A stretch of DNA of 64,000 bases from Streptomyces kanamyceticus (GTDB lineage Bacteria; Actinomycetota; Actinomycetes; Streptomycetales; Streptomycetaceae). Position numbers and translations under genes: made by a program. The notes beneath the pieces were generated by a model. The model did no database searches and had not been told where the DNA came from. It was given only the letters and a program-made list of their open reading frames with translations. The stretch covers positions 62,001-126,000 of the forward strand of contig NZ_CP023699.1 in assembly GCF_008704495.1 (NCBI RefSeq), written 5' to 3'. This document shows, in pieces, positions 1 through 20,088 of this stretch (position 1 is the first letter of the stretch; every line of letters starts with the position of its first letter).

Positions 1-685
1 TCTCGCTGCTGCCCCAGCCCTTCTCGCCCGCCTCGATGGCCCCGTACGTCAGGGCGGCCAGGCCGACGCTGGAGATCACGACGCCCACCACGTCGATGCC
101 GACGCGGTCCTTGCTGCGCGATTCGGGGACCAGCTTGATCACGGCGATGACGCCGAGGGCCACCAGCGGCACGTTGATGAGGAAGACGGAACCCCACCAG
201 AAGTGATTGAGCAGCGCGCCGCCGATGATGGGTCCCAGCGGGAGGCCCAGCATCTGCGAGACCGCCACGACGCCGATCGCCTTGGTCCGTTCCGCCTCCG
301 ACTCGAAGATGTTCAGGAGCACGGAGGTGGAGAGCGGCACCAGGAACGCCGCGGCCAGGCCGAGCGTCGCACGGGCGGCGATCAGCTGTTCCGCCGATCC
401 TGAGTACGCGCACCACAGCGAGGCGCCGCCGAACAGCAGGAGGGAGGCGACGAGGAGCTTCTTGCGTCCGAACTTGTCGCCCAACAGGCCGGCGGGGAGC
501 AGCACCGCGGCCAGCACGAGGGTGAAGGCGTCGACGACCCACTGCAGTTCGCTGGTGGAGGCGTTGAGATCAGCACTGACAGTGGGCAGTGCGACATTGA
601 GAATCGTCGCGTCCACACCCACCGTCAGCAGACTGACCCCAATAGCTGCCAGGGCCCACCACTTGCGGGTCTCCTGATTGCTCAT
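1..685 (-). CDS. MFS drug exporter, DHA2 (EmrB/QacA) type, partial
   Basis: Membrane transporter of the 14-helix drug:proton antiporter family; only about the first 228 residues are in the window and the C-terminal part lies beyond the left edge. Seen: N-terminus MSNQETRKWWALAAIGVSLL, the helix 1 motif GVDATILNVALPTVSADL, loop 2-3 motif GDKFGRKK and the antiporter-type motif GPIIGGALL. The ATG at 685 overlaps the stop of the regulator gene as ATGA, so the two are translationally coupled. Inference: exporter or self-resistance pump for the cluster product, as DHA2 pumps occur in other polyether clusters. It lies beyond the terminator hairpin of the PKS operon, so it is probably transcribed with the regulator and not with the PKS. 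Substrate cannot be read from the sequence. Confidence 0.9.
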   Translation of the reverse strand, partial: MSNQETRKWWALAAIGVSLLTVGVDATILNVALPTVSADLNASTSELQWVVDAFTLVLAAVLLPAGLLGDKFGRKKLLVASLLLFGGASLWCAYSGSAEQLIAARATLGLAAAFLVPLSTSVLLNIFESEAERTKAIGVVAVSQMLGLPLGPIIGGALLNHFWWGSVFLINVPLVALGVIAVIKLVPESRSKDRVGIDVVGVVISSVGLAALTYGAIEAGEKGWGSSE

Positions 686-1242
686 AACGGCATCCCGTCC
701 GATTCCTCATCCGAATTCCCTTGCTGGTCGGCGCGGTTGACGGCCTCCCAGCGCTTCCACATGGGCTCCGCCTCCGAGTGGAGCCAGGTGAACATGCGAT
801 GCGCACCGCGCACCCGTGCCGCCCGTGCCTCTCCCTCGGGGAACAGGCGCAGCCCTTCGGCCGTGATGTCCACGAAGGACGTCATGCTCTCCAGGCGCCG
901 CTTGAGCACGCCGGACCACGCGTCCTCGGTGATCCGGTAGTACGTGGCGCGCTCTCCGCTGCGGGTGACCGCCTCGACCATGCGTGCCTCGGTGAGCAGC
1001 CGCAGCGTGTTCGTCAGGGACGCGCGGCTGGCCTGGACCGCCGTGGCGATCTGTGCGGCGCTCTGTTCCGCGGGGTCGCACACCATGAGCCAGCCCATCG
1101 TCCGGCCCATGATCGGCGGCCATCCCGCCTGCTGCATGAACCAAGACGCCACTCGCTCGATCCAGGCCAGCACTTCTTCTTCGGGTCCCGCGCCCTGGTT
1201 CCGCGGCTCGGGTCCCGGCTCCTGGTCGGCTCTCGGCGACAA
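682..1242 (-). CDS. GbsR/MarR-family transcriptional regulator
   Basis: Winged-helix DNA-binding protein of 186 residues. The start is TTG at 1242, chosen because a perfect AGGAGG lies 9 nt upstream; a GTG at 1252 opens a different frame and overlaps that Shine-Dalgarno. Seen: residues of the type GWPPIMGRTMGWLMVCDPAE, then the helix-turn-helix stretch SAAQIATAVQASRASLTNTL and the wing TRSGERATYYRI, the usual GbsR-like pattern. The first 25 residues are a Pro/Gly/Glu-rich extension. The stop overlaps the exporter start by ATGA. Inference: autoregulated repressor of the exporter, with ligand possibly the polyketide or an intermediate; candidate operators lie just upstream at 1256-1299. No sign that it controls the PKS promoter 62 kb away. 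Confidence 0.9.
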   Translation of the reverse strand: MSPRADQEPGPEPRNQGAGPEEEVLAWIERVASWFMQQAGWPPIMGRTMGWLMVCDPAEQSAAQIATAVQASRASLTNTLRLLTEARMVEAVTRSGERATYYRITEDAWSGVLKRRLESMTSFVDITAEGLRLFPEGEARAARVRGAHRMFTWLHSEAEPMWKRWEAVNRADQQGNSDEESDGMPL

Positions 1243-1251
1243 GATGCAGCA

Positions 1252-1257
1252 CCTCCT
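1252..1257 (-). promoter_or_regulatory. Shine-Dalgarno that fixes the TTG start of the regulator
   Basis: Reading the minus strand, AGGAGG is followed by 9 nt and then TTG at 1242. No ATG lies in the right frame, so this site decides the start. Confidence 0.75.
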
Positions 1258-1299
1258 AGTTCTTACAGCACGTTCTAGTTGTTTCAGTCATCACTGTAA
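1256..1299. promoter_or_regulatory. Candidate operator region upstream of the regulator
   Basis: Two elements are visible. A direct repeat CTAGTTCTTACAG (1256-1268) and CTAGTTGTTTCAG (1275-1287) is offset by 19 bp. Beside it is an 18-bp interrupted palindrome, TTTCAGTCATCACTGTAA (1282-1299), with one mismatched pair around a 4-bp centre. The region immediately precedes the regulator gene and overlaps where its promoter must be, so autoregulation is the simplest reading. No clear -35/-10 pair could be assigned. Confidence 0.45.
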
Positions 1300-1327
1300 T
1301 CACGAGACGCGGCGAAGGGAAGCGGAA

Positions 1328-1356
1328 TGACGCGGCGAGTCGTCCCCGCCGCGTCA
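1328..1356 (-). terminator. Hairpin terminator at the end of the PKS operon
   Basis: A perfect 10-bp inverted repeat, TGACGCGGCG / CGCCGCGTCA, with a 9-nt loop starts 18 nt past the stop codon of the epoxidase gene. There is no T-run after it, which is common for Streptomyces terminators. It would separate the long PKS transcript from the regulator/exporter pair. Confidence 0.6.
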
Positions 1357-1374
1357 AAGTTCCGTCAATGCCGC

Positions 1375-2790
1375 TCAGGAGGCGGCGTTCACCGTCGTCC
1401 GTGCCGCGTCCCGCTCCTCGTCGGTGAGCGTGGGCCCGTCCGGGAGGCCCAGCTCCCCGGCCCGCGAGAGCGCCTGCTGCACCTCGGGGTCCTGGAGGGC
1501 GTCGGCGGCTCCCGAAAGGGTGTTGACCTGCAACGCGGCGGCGCACACCAGAGGGTCGCCGAGCGCCGCGGCGCCGATCACGTCCGCCTGGCGGCGACGG
1601 TCGTCGGCGTGCCGGGTCAGCCGTGGGTCATCGGTCCTGGCGAACACGTCCGGGTAACAGATGTCCTGCGACGTACCGAGCGACCAGGGAGTGTCCACCA
1701 CCGCCCCGATCGCCCGCTGGGCCGCGCGTGCCGTGCCGGGCCGCAGAGCGGAATTCCGGAGGGTGGCGTCCAGCGTGGCCGCGCTCAGTGCCGCGGCGCT
1801 CATGCCGTGGCCGTAGACGGGGTTGAACGCGGCCACCGCGTCCCCGAGCACGACGAGGCCGTCGGGCCATTCGACGAGGCGGTCGTAGAACAGCCGCCGG
1901 TTCGCCGTGGAGCGCGACGCCTGGACTCCGGTCAGCGGCTCGGCGCGGTCGATCAGGTCGGCGATGAGCGGGTGGCGCAGGGTACGCAGATAGTCGGCGA
2001 ACCCCTCCTCGGTGGTCGGCGGTTCGCCGCCACGGGTCCCGGACAGGGTCACCATCCAGCGGCCGTCCTCGATGGGCAGCAGGATGCCGTTGCGGCCCGG
2101 CACACCCGCGCGGTGGTCGGCGTACACGCTGACGAGGGGGAACTTCTTCCTGGCCCCTTCGGGGGCGCGGAAGATCCGGGTGGCGTACGCCATGCCCGAG
2201 TCGATCACGTCCTCCTGCACCGGCGGAAGACCGAGCCCGGTGAGCCAGCGTTTCATCGGGGAGCCGCGTCCCGTGGCGTCCACGACGACGTCCGCCTCGA
2301 TCACCGACAGGGTGCCCTCCCGCCTCGGCTTGCAGGTCACACCCGTGACGGCGCGGGCGTCGCCGCGCAGCCCGAGGATGTCCATGTCGCCGAGCACGGT
2401 GACCTTGGGGTCGCGCGCCGCCTGGTCCCGGACGGTCCAGTCGAGCAGCGAACGGCTGGCCGCGATCATGAACTGGGTCTCGGGGAAGCGCTGTTGCCAG
2501 CCGTACGCGGTCAGGGAGACCAGGTCCTCGGGCAGGCCGACGCGGTGGGCGCCCGCGTCCAGGAGGCGGTCCGTGGTGCCGGGCAGCAGGGTCTCGATCA
2601 CCCGGGCGCCACCGGACCACAGGACGTGGGTGTGGCGGGCCTGCGGCACCCCGCGACGCGGGTCCGCGCCGTCGGGCAGCCGGTCGCGGTCAAGGACGGT
2701 GACGGCGTCCACGTGGCGCGCGAGCGCGGTGGCGGCGAGCATGCCCGCCATCCCCGCCCCCAGGACGACCGCCCTTGTCGTGTGGGACAT
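1375..2790 (-). CDS. FAD-dependent epoxidase, MonCI/Lsd18-like
   Basis: Flavoprotein monooxygenase of about 471 residues. Seen: N-terminal Rossmann motif AVVLGAGMAGMLAA, then GVPQARHTHVLWSGGARVIE, the middle segment VVDATGRGSPMKRWL, and the FAD-binding C-terminal motif VLGDAVAAFNPVYGHGMS. This run of motifs is the one I know from MonCI (monensin) and Lsd18 (lasalocid), which epoxidise trisubstituted alkenes of the polyene precursor before polyether ring formation. The ATG at 2790 is preferred (GAGAG 5 nt upstream); an in-frame GTG at 2802 would add four residues and has AAGGA too close to it. It is the last gene of the PKS operon, 50 nt after the thioesterase. Proposed substrates are the alkenes left by modules 1 and 3. 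Other class A flavin hydroxylases are less likely given the motifs. Confidence 0.85.
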   Translation of the reverse strand: MSHTTRAVVLGAGMAGMLAATALARHVDAVTVLDRDRLPDGADPRRGVPQARHTHVLWSGGARVIETLLPGTTDRLLDAGAHRVGLPEDLVSLTAYGWQQRFPETQFMIAASRSLLDWTVRDQAARDPKVTVLGDMDILGLRGDARAVTGVTCKPRREGTLSVIEADVVVDATGRGSPMKRWLTGLGLPPVQEDVIDSGMAYATRIFRAPEGARKKFPLVSVYADHRAGVPGRNGILLPIEDGRWMVTLSGTRGGEPPTTEEGFADYLRTLRHPLIADLIDRAEPLTGVQASRSTANRRLFYDRLVEWPDGLVVLGDAVAAFNPVYGHGMSAAALSAATLDATLRNSALRPGTARAAQRAIGAVVDTPWSLGTSQDICYPDVFARTDDPRLTRHADDRRRQADVIGAAALGDPLVCAAALQVNTLSGAADALQDPEVQQALSRAGELGLPDGPTLTDEERDAARTTVNAAS

Positions 2791-2840
2791 GTTTGCTCTC
2801 ACTTTCCTTTACGGGAGGGGGAGTTCGGGTGGTCGAGCGG

Positions 2841-3614
2841 TCAGTGTGACGGGGCACCCAGGGGGATGTCGGCGATCGCTTCGGCCACCGCACCCCACTG
2901 CGAGGCGAGGTAGAAGTGCTCGCCGGGGAAGCTGCGGAACGACACGTCGGCGGTGGTCTCCGCCTGCCAGCCGCGCGCTTCGCGTTCGCGCGCCCACGGG
3001 TCGCGGTCGCCGAGGAAGACACTGATCGGACAGCTCAGCGGTGGCCCCGGCTCGTACCGGAAGCCGTCCACCACCCGGTAGTCGCCGCGCAGGACGGGCA
3101 GCACCATCTCCAGCACTCCCGGGTCGGTCAGGAGGTGTGCCGAGGTGCCGCTGAGGTAGCGCAGGTCGGCGGTGAGCTCGTCGTCGGTACGCCGGTGCAG
3201 CTGGACGTCGCGGTAGAGGCCGGGGCCCCGCGCCCCGAGACGATCAGCGCCCGGGGACGACGCCGTGGCCGTCGAGCCGACGGGCCACCTCCCAGGCGAG
3301 CAGGGCGCCCATGCTGTGCCCGAAGAGGACCAGCGGTGCGTCGGCCGCGTGCTTCAGCGCCTCGGTGATCCGGTCCGCGAGCACCGACAGGTCCTCGATC
3401 AACGGCTCGGCCCGCCGCTCCTGGCGGCCCGGGTACTGGACGGCGAGCACCTCCACGGAAGCGTCCTGCCGTGCGGCCAGCTCGCGGGCGAGCGGCTGGA
3501 AGTACGTCGCCGAGCCGCCCGCGTGCGGAAAGCAGATGAGCTGGGCCCGCTCACCCGTCGGCCCCGCCGGGGTGTAGCGCGTGAGCCAGGGACCGGCCTC
3601 GCGGTGCCAGTCGG

Positions 3615-3618
<4 letters not shown>
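2841..3618 (-). CDS. Type II thioesterase, two apparent frameshifts
   Basis: External alpha/beta-hydrolase that clears mis-primed or decarboxylated acyl groups from ACPs. The reading is in three frames: residues 1-122 from 3618 ([13 protein letters not shown], nucleophile motif FGHSMGAL), then about ten residues [10 protein letters not shown] in a second frame (3250-3221), then GLYRDVQLH to the end in a third (GDRDPW, GEHFYL). Restoring one base in each of the runs at 3250-3256 and 3221-3229 gives one protein of 259 residues with Ser, Asp and His in place, the normal family length. The start overlaps the PKS7 stop as ATGA. I read this as a real gene with two sequence errors, though a genuine pseudogene cannot be excluded; as printed, the frame stops at 3244. 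Confidence 0.85.
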
Positions 3619-7690
<4,072 letters not shown>

Positions 7691-7742
7691 CACACGTTCT
7701 CCGTTTCTCTCTCGTCGGGTGCCTCGGCAGGACGGCGGGGGC

Positions 7743-10700
7743 TCATGCGTCGCCCTCGCCGAGCGCGGCGCGGACCAGGTCGTCCACGTCCATCGAGGAG
7801 ATCGCCCCGCTCTCCGCCGTCTCGGCCGCCTCGGTGTGCGTCGGTTCCTCGGCGAGCTGCCGCAGCAGGTCCAGGACGCCCGAGCCGCGCAGCTTCGCCA
7901 CCGGGATCGAATCGAGCAGCCTGCGTGCCTCCGCCTCCTCCGGATCGACGGCCGGGCCGTTGTCCGCCTCGGGGACGAGGCGCTGATGGAGGTGGGCGGC
8001 GAGTTCGACGGGGGTGGGGAAGTCGAAGATGAGCGTGCTCGGCAGGGTGAGGCCGGTGACCGTGGTGAGCCGGTTGCGCAGTTCCACGGCGGTGAGCGAG
8101 TCGAGGCCGAGTTCCTTGAACGCCCGGTCGGCGCCGACCGGTTGGGCATCCGCGTGCCCGAGGACGGCGGCGGCGTTGGAGCGGACCAGGTCGACGAGCA
8201 GGGCCCGCTGTTCCGGACCGCCGCGACCGGCCAGGCGCGCCTCCAGCGTCGCCGTCCGCCGCGCGCTCTCGCGGGCGGTGGGCAGCGCGGCGCGGACCAG
8301 GCCGCGGAGCATGCTGGGCAGCGCGGTGGTGGCGGCCTGGGCGCGCAGTGCCCCCAGGTCGAGGCGGGTCGGCACGAGCAGCGGTCGGCCCGCCGCGCGG
8401 GCTGCGTCGTACAGTGCCATGCCCTCCCGCGCCGCGATGGGCAGCACGCCCGAGCGGCGCATGCGGGTCACCAGCGTCTCGTCGAGCTGTCCGGTCAGCT
8501 CGCTGGTCTCGCCCCAGAAGCCCCACGCCATGGAGACGGCCGGCAGTCCCCGGGCGCGCCGGTGGTGTGCCAGCGCGTCGATGAAGGTGTTGGCCGCGGC
8601 GTAGTTGCTCTGCCCCGGGTTGCCGAGGACGCCCGCGCCCGCCGAGTACAGGACGAACTCGGCGAGGTCCAGGTCCCGGGTCAGTTCGTGGAGATGGACG
8701 GCCGCGTCGACCTTGGGGCGCAGCACGTGCTCGACGTCCCGCTCGGTGAGCGAGCCGATGAGCCCGTCGGCCAGGGCGCCCGCCGCGTGCACGACCGCGG
8801 TCAGCGGATGCTCTGCGGGGATGTCCTCGAGCAGCGCGGCCAGGGCGGCGCGGTCCGCGGCGTCGCACGCCGCGATGTTCACCGAGGCGCCCGCCGCGAC
8901 CAGTTCGGCCCGGAGTTCCTCGGCGCCGCTCGCCTTCGGGCCGCGGCGGCTGGTGAGCACCAGGTGCCGCACGCCGTGCTCGGCCACCAGGTGCCGGGTA
9001 AGGAGACCGCCGAGGGTGCCGGTGCCGCCGGTGATGAGGACGGTGCCGTCGGGGTCCAGCGGCTTGGGCACCGTCAGGACGGCCTTGCCGGAGCCCGCGG
9101 TTTCGCCGAGGGCGCTCAGGAGCCGCGCGGCCTGCCGGATGTCGTGGCCGTGCACCGGCAGCGGACGCAGCACCCGCCGGTCGAAGAGCTTGACGAGGTC
9201 GGCCAGGATCTCGGCGATCCGGTCAGGGTCGACGGACGCGAGGTCGTAGGAGTGGCGGCGCACCGACGCGGCCGTCGCGCCGCTGTCGTCCGAGCCCGTG
9301 GAGCCCGTACCGGGCCCGCCGTCGACGGCGGGCTCCGCGAGCCGTCCGCCGCGCGGCAGCACCCTCAGCAGACTCTCTCGGTGAGCGGCCACGAGGGCGG
9401 CGTCCTGGCACGGCTCGGCGTCGAACACTACGTCGACGCCGCGGCCGCCGGTGGCCGCCAGGACCGCGTCCGCGAAGGACGCCCTGGCCGATGAGGCCGA
9501 GTGCGCCTCGTCGAATCCCATGCCGCGCAGCAGGTACCGGGTCTCCTCCTGGGCCGTCGCGTAGACGTCGGCGCCCCGGTAGCGGGCCAGCTGCACCGCT
9601 GCCCGGCCCGTGGCACCGGTGGCGTCGTGCACCAACAGGGTCTCGCCGTCGGCGAGTTGAGCGCCATCGAACAGGGCGAGGTAGGCGTGGACGAACGCCT
9701 TCGGTGCCGCGGCGGCCTGCTCGAACGACCAGCCGCGCGGGACCCGGGCGACGAGCCGGTGGTCCACGACGGCGAGCGGGCCGAAGGCCCCGTCGGGCAG
9801 CAGGCCCATCACCCGGTCGCCTGCGGTGAGGCGGGTCACGCCGGGCCCCACCTCGGTGATCACACCGGCGCCCTCACCCCCGAGGACGGTGCGCCCCGGC
9901 AGGAGGTCGGCCGTCTCGACTCCGGCGGCGCGCACGGAGATCCGCACCTGTCCGGCGGCCAGCGGCGCGAGGAGTTCGGGGTGCGCCAGCGCCGTGACGC
10001 CCTGGCCCGCCCCGGCGTCGGTGGTGGCGGCGAGCCGCCAGGCGGCCGTACCGGGCGGCGGGGTGAGGGATCCGGCGGCGGTACGGGCTAGGCGCGGGAC
10101 GCGCACCTCGCCGTCACGCACCGCGATCTGCGGTTCGTCGGCGGCCAGCGCCGTACGGACCGCGGCGGCGAGTACCGCCCGGGACTCCTGGCGTTCGTCG
10201 AGGTCGACCAGGAGGAAGCGGCCGGGGTTCTCGCCCTGGGCGGAGCGGAGCAGTCCCCACAGCGGGGCGTGCGTGAGGTCGCTGACGTCCTCGTCGGGTG
10301 CGGCGGCGATCGCGCCGCGCGTCACCGCCACGAGGCGGCAGGGGCGCAGCCGTTCGTCGCCGAGCCATTCCTGGGCGAGGCCGAGCGTCTCGGTGAGCGC
10401 CCGGTGCGCCGAACCCGCGAGATCGTCGTGGGAGTCCGGCGCGGCGTACGAGGCGAGGACCACATCGGGCGCCGTCGCGCCCGCGTCGATCGCGGCGCCG
10501 AGTTCCGCCGCGTCGGCGTACGAACGGCCGAACGCACCGGCTCCCTTGAGGGCGGGTATCAGGCCGAGGCTGTCGTCCCCGAGCACCGCCCAGTCCGCGC
10601 CGGTGTCGGACGCCGCGCTCTCGGCGGCCGCGACGCCGGTGGGCTGTCCCGACCATTCCACGTGGAACAGGGAGTCCCGCTCGGCTCGGGAGACCGTGGG

Positions 10701-13700
10701 AACCTGGTCGGCGGTCAGGGCGCGCAGTTCGACGGATCCGATCGTGGCCAGCGGCTCGCCCGTGGTGTCCGCGAGGGACAGCGTGAGGGTGTCAGGGCCC
10801 GTGGCCGTGATCCGTGCCCGCGCGGAGGTCGCGCCGACGGCGTGCAGCGCCACCTCGCGCCAGGCGTGCGGGGTGAGGGCGGACGCGTCGCCGTCCAGCA
10901 GCCCGCCGTGTGCCGCGGCGCGCAGGGTGAGGTCGAGCAGTGCGGGGTGCAGGCCGAACCGGCCCGCTTCGTTGCGCAGTCGCTCCGGCAGGACGACGTC
11001 CGCGCAGAGGGCGTCCCCGTCCCGCCAGAGGGCCTGGACGCCCTGTTCCTCCGCGGTTTCGGGGACATCGAGCGGGCGCGCGCCGGGTGGCGGCCACGCG
11101 GCCGACGCGTGGAACGGGGCGGTCGCAGGGGACTGGGCGAGGACACCGGTGGCGTGCCGGTTCCACGGGCTGTCCGGCTCGGCGTCGGCGTCACGCGCGT
11201 ACACCCGCAGCTCGTGGCGGCCGCTCTCGTCCGGTGCGGACACGGTCAACTGGATCTGCGTGCCGCCCTGTTCGGGCAGCGGCAGCGGTTCGGTCAGCGT
11301 GAGTTCGTCGACCTGGCCGCAGCCCGCCTCCCGTGCCGCTCGCAGCGCGAGTTCCGCGAGCGCCGATCCTGGCAGCAGCCCATCGACGCCCGAACCGGCC
11401 GCCCAGGGCTGGGACTTGGCGCAGAGACGTCCGGTCAGCAGGATCCGGTCCTCGTCCGCGAGCCGCACGGCCGCGCCGAGCAGGGGGTGTCCCCCGCCGT
11501 CGAGCCCCAGTCCCGCCGGGTCGGCCGTGTCGTATTCGGCGTCCAGCCAGAAGGTCCTGTGCTGGAAGGCGTAGGTGGGCAGACCCACGAGGCCGGCGCC
11601 GGAACCGGCGTACACCTCCCGCCAGTTCACCGCCAGGCCGTGCGCGTACCCCTGGGCCAGGGAGGTCAGGAAGCGCTCCGGGCCGCCCTCGCCCCGGCGC
11701 AGTGACCCCACCGCCACCGCCTCGACCCCGGCGTCCTCGGACGTCGCCTCCACACCCATCGTCAGCACCGGGTGCGCGCTCGACTCCACGAAGAACCGGA
11801 AACCGTCCGCCAACAGGGACCGCACCGCGCCCTCGAAGTCGACCGGACGACGGCAGTTCTCGAACCAGTACGCGGCGTCGAGACCTTCCGTGTCCAGCAC
11901 GCCACCGGTCACCGTCGAATAGAACGGCACCTCGCCGCGCCGGGGCTCGACACCGGCGAACAGCTCGAGAATCCGCTCCCGCAGGCGATCCACCTGATCG
12001 CAGTGCGACGCCACGGTGGAGCCCACGACGCGGGCCTTGATGTCCTCGGCCTCGCACTGGGCGACGAATTCCGCCAGGGCCCCGGTCTCCCCGGCCACCG
12101 TCGCGGCCCCCGGGCCGTTGCGCCCGGCCACCACCAACCGTCCGTCCCACCGTGCGAGGCGCTCCTCCACCACGTCGGACGACAACGCCACCGAGGCCAC
12201 CGCACCGCGTCCGACCAACTCCTCGGCGAACAGGGCGCTGCGCAGCACGACGATCCGCGCCGCGTCCTCCAACGACAACGCGCCCGCCACGTGGGCCGCC
12301 GCGATCTCGCCCTGGCTGTGGCCGACCACCGCCGCGGGCTCCACGCCGAGGGACCGCCAGAGCCCCGCCAACGCCACGTGCACCGCGAAGAGCACCGGCT
12401 GCAACACCTCGATGCGCTCCAAGGACGGCGCGCCCTCCACGCCCCGCAGCGCATCCGTCGCGGACCACTCCACATGCGCCCGCAAGGCGCGCTCGCACTC
12501 CGCGAAACGGCCCGCGAACACCGGGGAGGAATCGAGCAGTCCGACCGCCATTCCCTCCCACTGCGACCCCTGCCCCGGAAACACGAACACGGGGCGGGCG
12601 GCTCCGGGGCGGACGCGGCCCATGATGACGTTCGGGGCGGGTGTGCCGTCGAGGAGTGCCGCGAGGCCCGCCCGCGCTCCGTCGAGATCGGCGGCGAGGA
12701 TCACGCCGCGCTGTTCCAGGTGCGCCCGCGTCGAAGCGAGGGACCGGCCGATGTCCGCGGGGGCGTGCCCTTCGCCGTCCTGGCCGATGTGCGCGGCAAG
12801 GCGCTCCGCCTGGGCGCGCAGGGCGGGTTCGGTGCGTCCTGACAGGGTCCAGGGCACGACGCCCAGGTCGAGGGGGCGCGGGCGCTCGGCGGCCGGTTCG
12901 GCGGTGGCCTCGGGTTCCTCGCCGGTCGCCGCGGGTGCGGAGGGCGCTTCCTCCACGATCACGTGCGCGTTCGTGCCGCTGATGCCGAACGCGGAGACAC
13001 CGGCCCTGCGCGGTCGTCCGTCGGCCGTCCACTCGACGGGCTCGGTGAGCAGCTCCACCGCGCCGGACGACCAGGCGATGTGCGGAGAGGGGGCGTCCAC
13101 GTGCAGGGTGCGGGGCAGCATGCGGTGGCGCAGCGCCATCACCATCTTGATGACCCCGGCGACACCGGCGGCGTGTGCCGAGTGCCCGATGTTCGACTTG
13201 ATGGCACCGAGCCGCAGCGGCCGGTCGGCGGGCCGCTCCTGGCCGTAGGTGGCGAGCAGCGCGTGGGCCTCGATGGGGTCGCCCAGGCTGGTGCCCGTGC
13301 CGTGTGCCTCGACGGCGTCGACCTGGTCGGGCGAGAGACGGGCATCGGCGAGGGCGGCGCGGATCACGCGTTCCTGGGAAGGCCCGTTGGGCGCGGACAG
13401 GCCGTTGCTCGCACCGTCCTGGTTGACGGCCGAGCCACGGATGACGGCGAGGATGTTCCTGCCGTTGCGCTGCGCGTCCGACAGGCGCTCCAGGAGGATC
13501 AGGCCCGCGCCCTCCGAGGGGCCGAAGCCGTCGGCCGCGGCCGCGAACGCCTTGCAGCGCCCGTCGGGGGCGATGGCCCGCTGCCGGCTGAAGGTGATGA
13601 ACCCGGCAGGGGTGGGCATCAGGGCGACGCCGCCCGCGAGCGCCAGTGAGCAGTCTCCGGTGCGCAGCGCCTGGACGGCCAGGTGGATGGCCACCAGCGA

Positions 13701-14348
13701 GGAGGAGCACGCGGTGTCGACGGTGATGGCGGGGCCGACGAGGCCGAGGCTGTAGGCGACCCGGCCCGAGATGACGCTGGCGAAGGAGCCGGTGCCCGAG
13801 TACCCCTCGAGGCCCTCGGGGATGCGCTGCCTGCCGGTGATGTAGTCGATGGTCGCCGTACCGGCGAAGACACCGGTGCGGCTGCCCTTCATCGATGTGG
13901 GGTCGATGCCCGCGCGTTCGAGGACCTCCCACGACGTCTCGAGGAGCAGCCGCTGCTGGGGGTCCATCGCCAGCGCCTCGCGGGGGTTGATCCCGAAGAA
14001 CTCCGCGTCGAACTCGCCCGCGTCGTGCAGGAACCCGGCCTCACGGGCATAGGTCCTGCCCTCGGCGTCCGGGTCGGCGTCGTACATGCCGTCCAGGTCC
14101 CAGCCCCGGTTGTCGGGGAACGGCGAGATCGCGTCGCCGTCGGCGGCGACCAGGTCCCACAGCGCCTCCGGAGAGGCGGCGCCGCCCGGGTAGCGGCAGG
14201 CCATGCCGACGACCGCGATGGGTCCGGGCTCCTCCAGGTCCCGGATGCGGCGCCGGGCCTTGCGCAGGTCGTTGGTGGTCCGCTTGAGGTACTCCCGGAG
14301 CTTGGTCTCGCCGGCCTTGGCTGCCGTGCTCGCCGTGTTCTCGGTCAT
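7743..14348 (-). CDS. PKS6: module 9, KS-AT-DH-ER-KR-ACP with decayed reductive domains
   Basis: Intact 2201-residue reading frame. Docking helix [21 protein letters not shown] about 41-465 (Cys 13707-13709), AT about 584-924 with GHSQGE and VASH (12003-12014), predicting ethylmalonyl-CoA. DH about 930-1220 lacks the catalytic His: the HxxxGxxxxP site reads [16 protein letters not shown], and the Asp motif is followed by Arg (LLDLTLR). ER about 1433-1757 has VETADLL where NFRDVL is expected and GATG where GGVG is expected. KR about 1764-1975 keeps TGGTGTLGG, Lys and Tyr (8601-8603), but the catalytic Ser is Ala (YSAGAG, codon 8640-8642). ACP Ser 8097-8099. The C-terminus [13 protein letters not shown] differs from the other subunits. 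Domain architecture is that of a full-reducing module, but the residues predict little or no reduction of C5; residual KR activity remains possible. Confidence 0.93.
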   Translation of the reverse strand: MTENTASTAAKAGETKLREYLKRTTNDLRKARRRIRDLEEPGPIAVVGMACRYPGGAASPEALWDLVAADGDAISPFPDNRGWDLDGMYDADPDAEGRTYAREAGFLHDAGEFDAEFFGINPREALAMDPQQRLLLETSWEVLERAGIDPTSMKGSRTGVFAGTATIDYITGRQRIPEGLEGYSGTGSFASVISGRVAYSLGLVGPAITVDTACSSSLVAIHLAVQALRTGDCSLALAGGVALMPTPAGFITFSRQRAIAPDGRCKAFAAAADGFGPSEGAGLILLERLSDAQRNGRNILAVIRGSAVNQDGASNGLSAPNGPSQERVIRAALADARLSPDQVDAVEAHGTGTSLGDPIEAHALLATYGQERPADRPLRLGAIKSNIGHSAHAAGVAGVIKMVMALRHRMLPRTLHVDAPSPHIAWSSGAVELLTEPVEWTADGRPRRAGVSAFGISGTNAHVIVEEAPSAPAATGEEPEATAEPAAERPRPLDLGVVPWTLSGRTEPALRAQAERLAAHIGQDGEGHAPADIGRSLASTRAHLEQRGVILAADLDGARAGLAALLDGTPAPNVIMGRVRPGAARPVFVFPGQGSQWEGMAVGLLDSSPVFAGRFAECERALRAHVEWSATDALRGVEGAPSLERIEVLQPVLFAVHVALAGLWRSLGVEPAAVVGHSQGEIAAAHVAGALSLEDAARIVVLRSALFAEELVGRGAVASVALSSDVVEERLARWDGRLVVAGRNGPGAATVAGETGALAEFVAQCEAEDIKARVVGSTVASHCDQVDRLRERILELFAGVEPRRGEVPFYSTVTGGVLDTEGLDAAYWFENCRRPVDFEGAVRSLLADGFRFFVESSAHPVLTMGVEATSEDAGVEAVAVGSLRRGEGGPERFLTSLAQGYAHGLAVNWREVYAGSGAGLVGLPTYAFQHRTFWLDAEYDTADPAGLGLDGGGHPLLGAAVRLADEDRILLTGRLCAKSQPWAAGSGVDGLLPGSALAELALRAAREAGCGQVDELTLTEPLPLPEQGGTQIQLTVSAPDESGRHELRVYARDADAEPDSPWNRHATGVLAQSPATAPFHASAAWPPPGARPLDVPETAEEQGVQALWRDGDALCADVVLPERLRNEAGRFGLHPALLDLTLRAAAHGGLLDGDASALTPHAWREVALHAVGATSARARITATGPDTLTLSLADTTGEPLATIGSVELRALTADQVPTVSRAERDSLFHVEWSGQPTGVAAAESAASDTGADWAVLGDDSLGLIPALKGAGAFGRSYADAAELGAAIDAGATAPDVVLASYAAPDSHDDLAGSAHRALTETLGLAQEWLGDERLRPCRLVAVTRGAIAAAPDEDVSDLTHAPLWGLLRSAQGENPGRFLLVDLDERQESRAVLAAAVRTALAADEPQIAVRDGEVRVPRLARTAAGSLTPPPGTAAWRLAATTDAGAGQGVTALAHPELLAPLAAGQVRISVRAAGVETADLLPGRTVLGGEGAGVITEVGPGVTRLTAGDRVMGLLPDGAFGPLAVVDHRLVARVPRGWSFEQAAAAPKAFVHAYLALFDGAQLADGETLLVHDATGATGRAAVQLARYRGADVYATAQEETRYLLRGMGFDEAHSASSARASFADAVLAATGGRGVDVVFDAEPCQDAALVAAHRESLLRVLPRGGRLAEPAVDGGPGTGSTGSDDSGATAASVRRHSYDLASVDPDRIAEILADLVKLFDRRVLRPLPVHGHDIRQAARLLSALGETAGSGKAVLTVPKPLDPDGTVLITGGTGTLGGLLTRHLVAEHGVRHLVLTSRRGPKASGAEELRAELVAAGASVNIAACDAADRAALAALLEDIPAEHPLTAVVHAAGALADGLIGSLTERDVEHVLRPKVDAAVHLHELTRDLDLAEFVLYSAGAGVLGNPGQSNYAAANTFIDALAHHRRARGLPAVSMAWGFWGETSELTGQLDETLVTRMRRSGVLPIAAREGMALYDAARAAGRPLLVPTRLDLGALRAQAATTALPSMLRGLVRAALPTARESARRTATLEARLAGRGGPEQRALLVDLVRSNAAAVLGHADAQPVGADRAFKELGLDSLTAVELRNRLTTVTGLTLPSTLIFDFPTPVELAAHLHQRLVPEADNGPAVDPEEAEARRLLDSIPVAKLRGSGVLDLLRQLAEEPTHTEAAETAESGAISSMDVDDLVRAALGEGDA

Positions 14349-14406
14349 GCGTCACACCTATTCGTGATGAGGTTCGGCCGGTCGCGGAGCGTTGCCCGGG
14401 GCGGCG

Positions 14407-20080
<5,674 letters not shown>

Positions 20081-20088
<8 letters not shown>

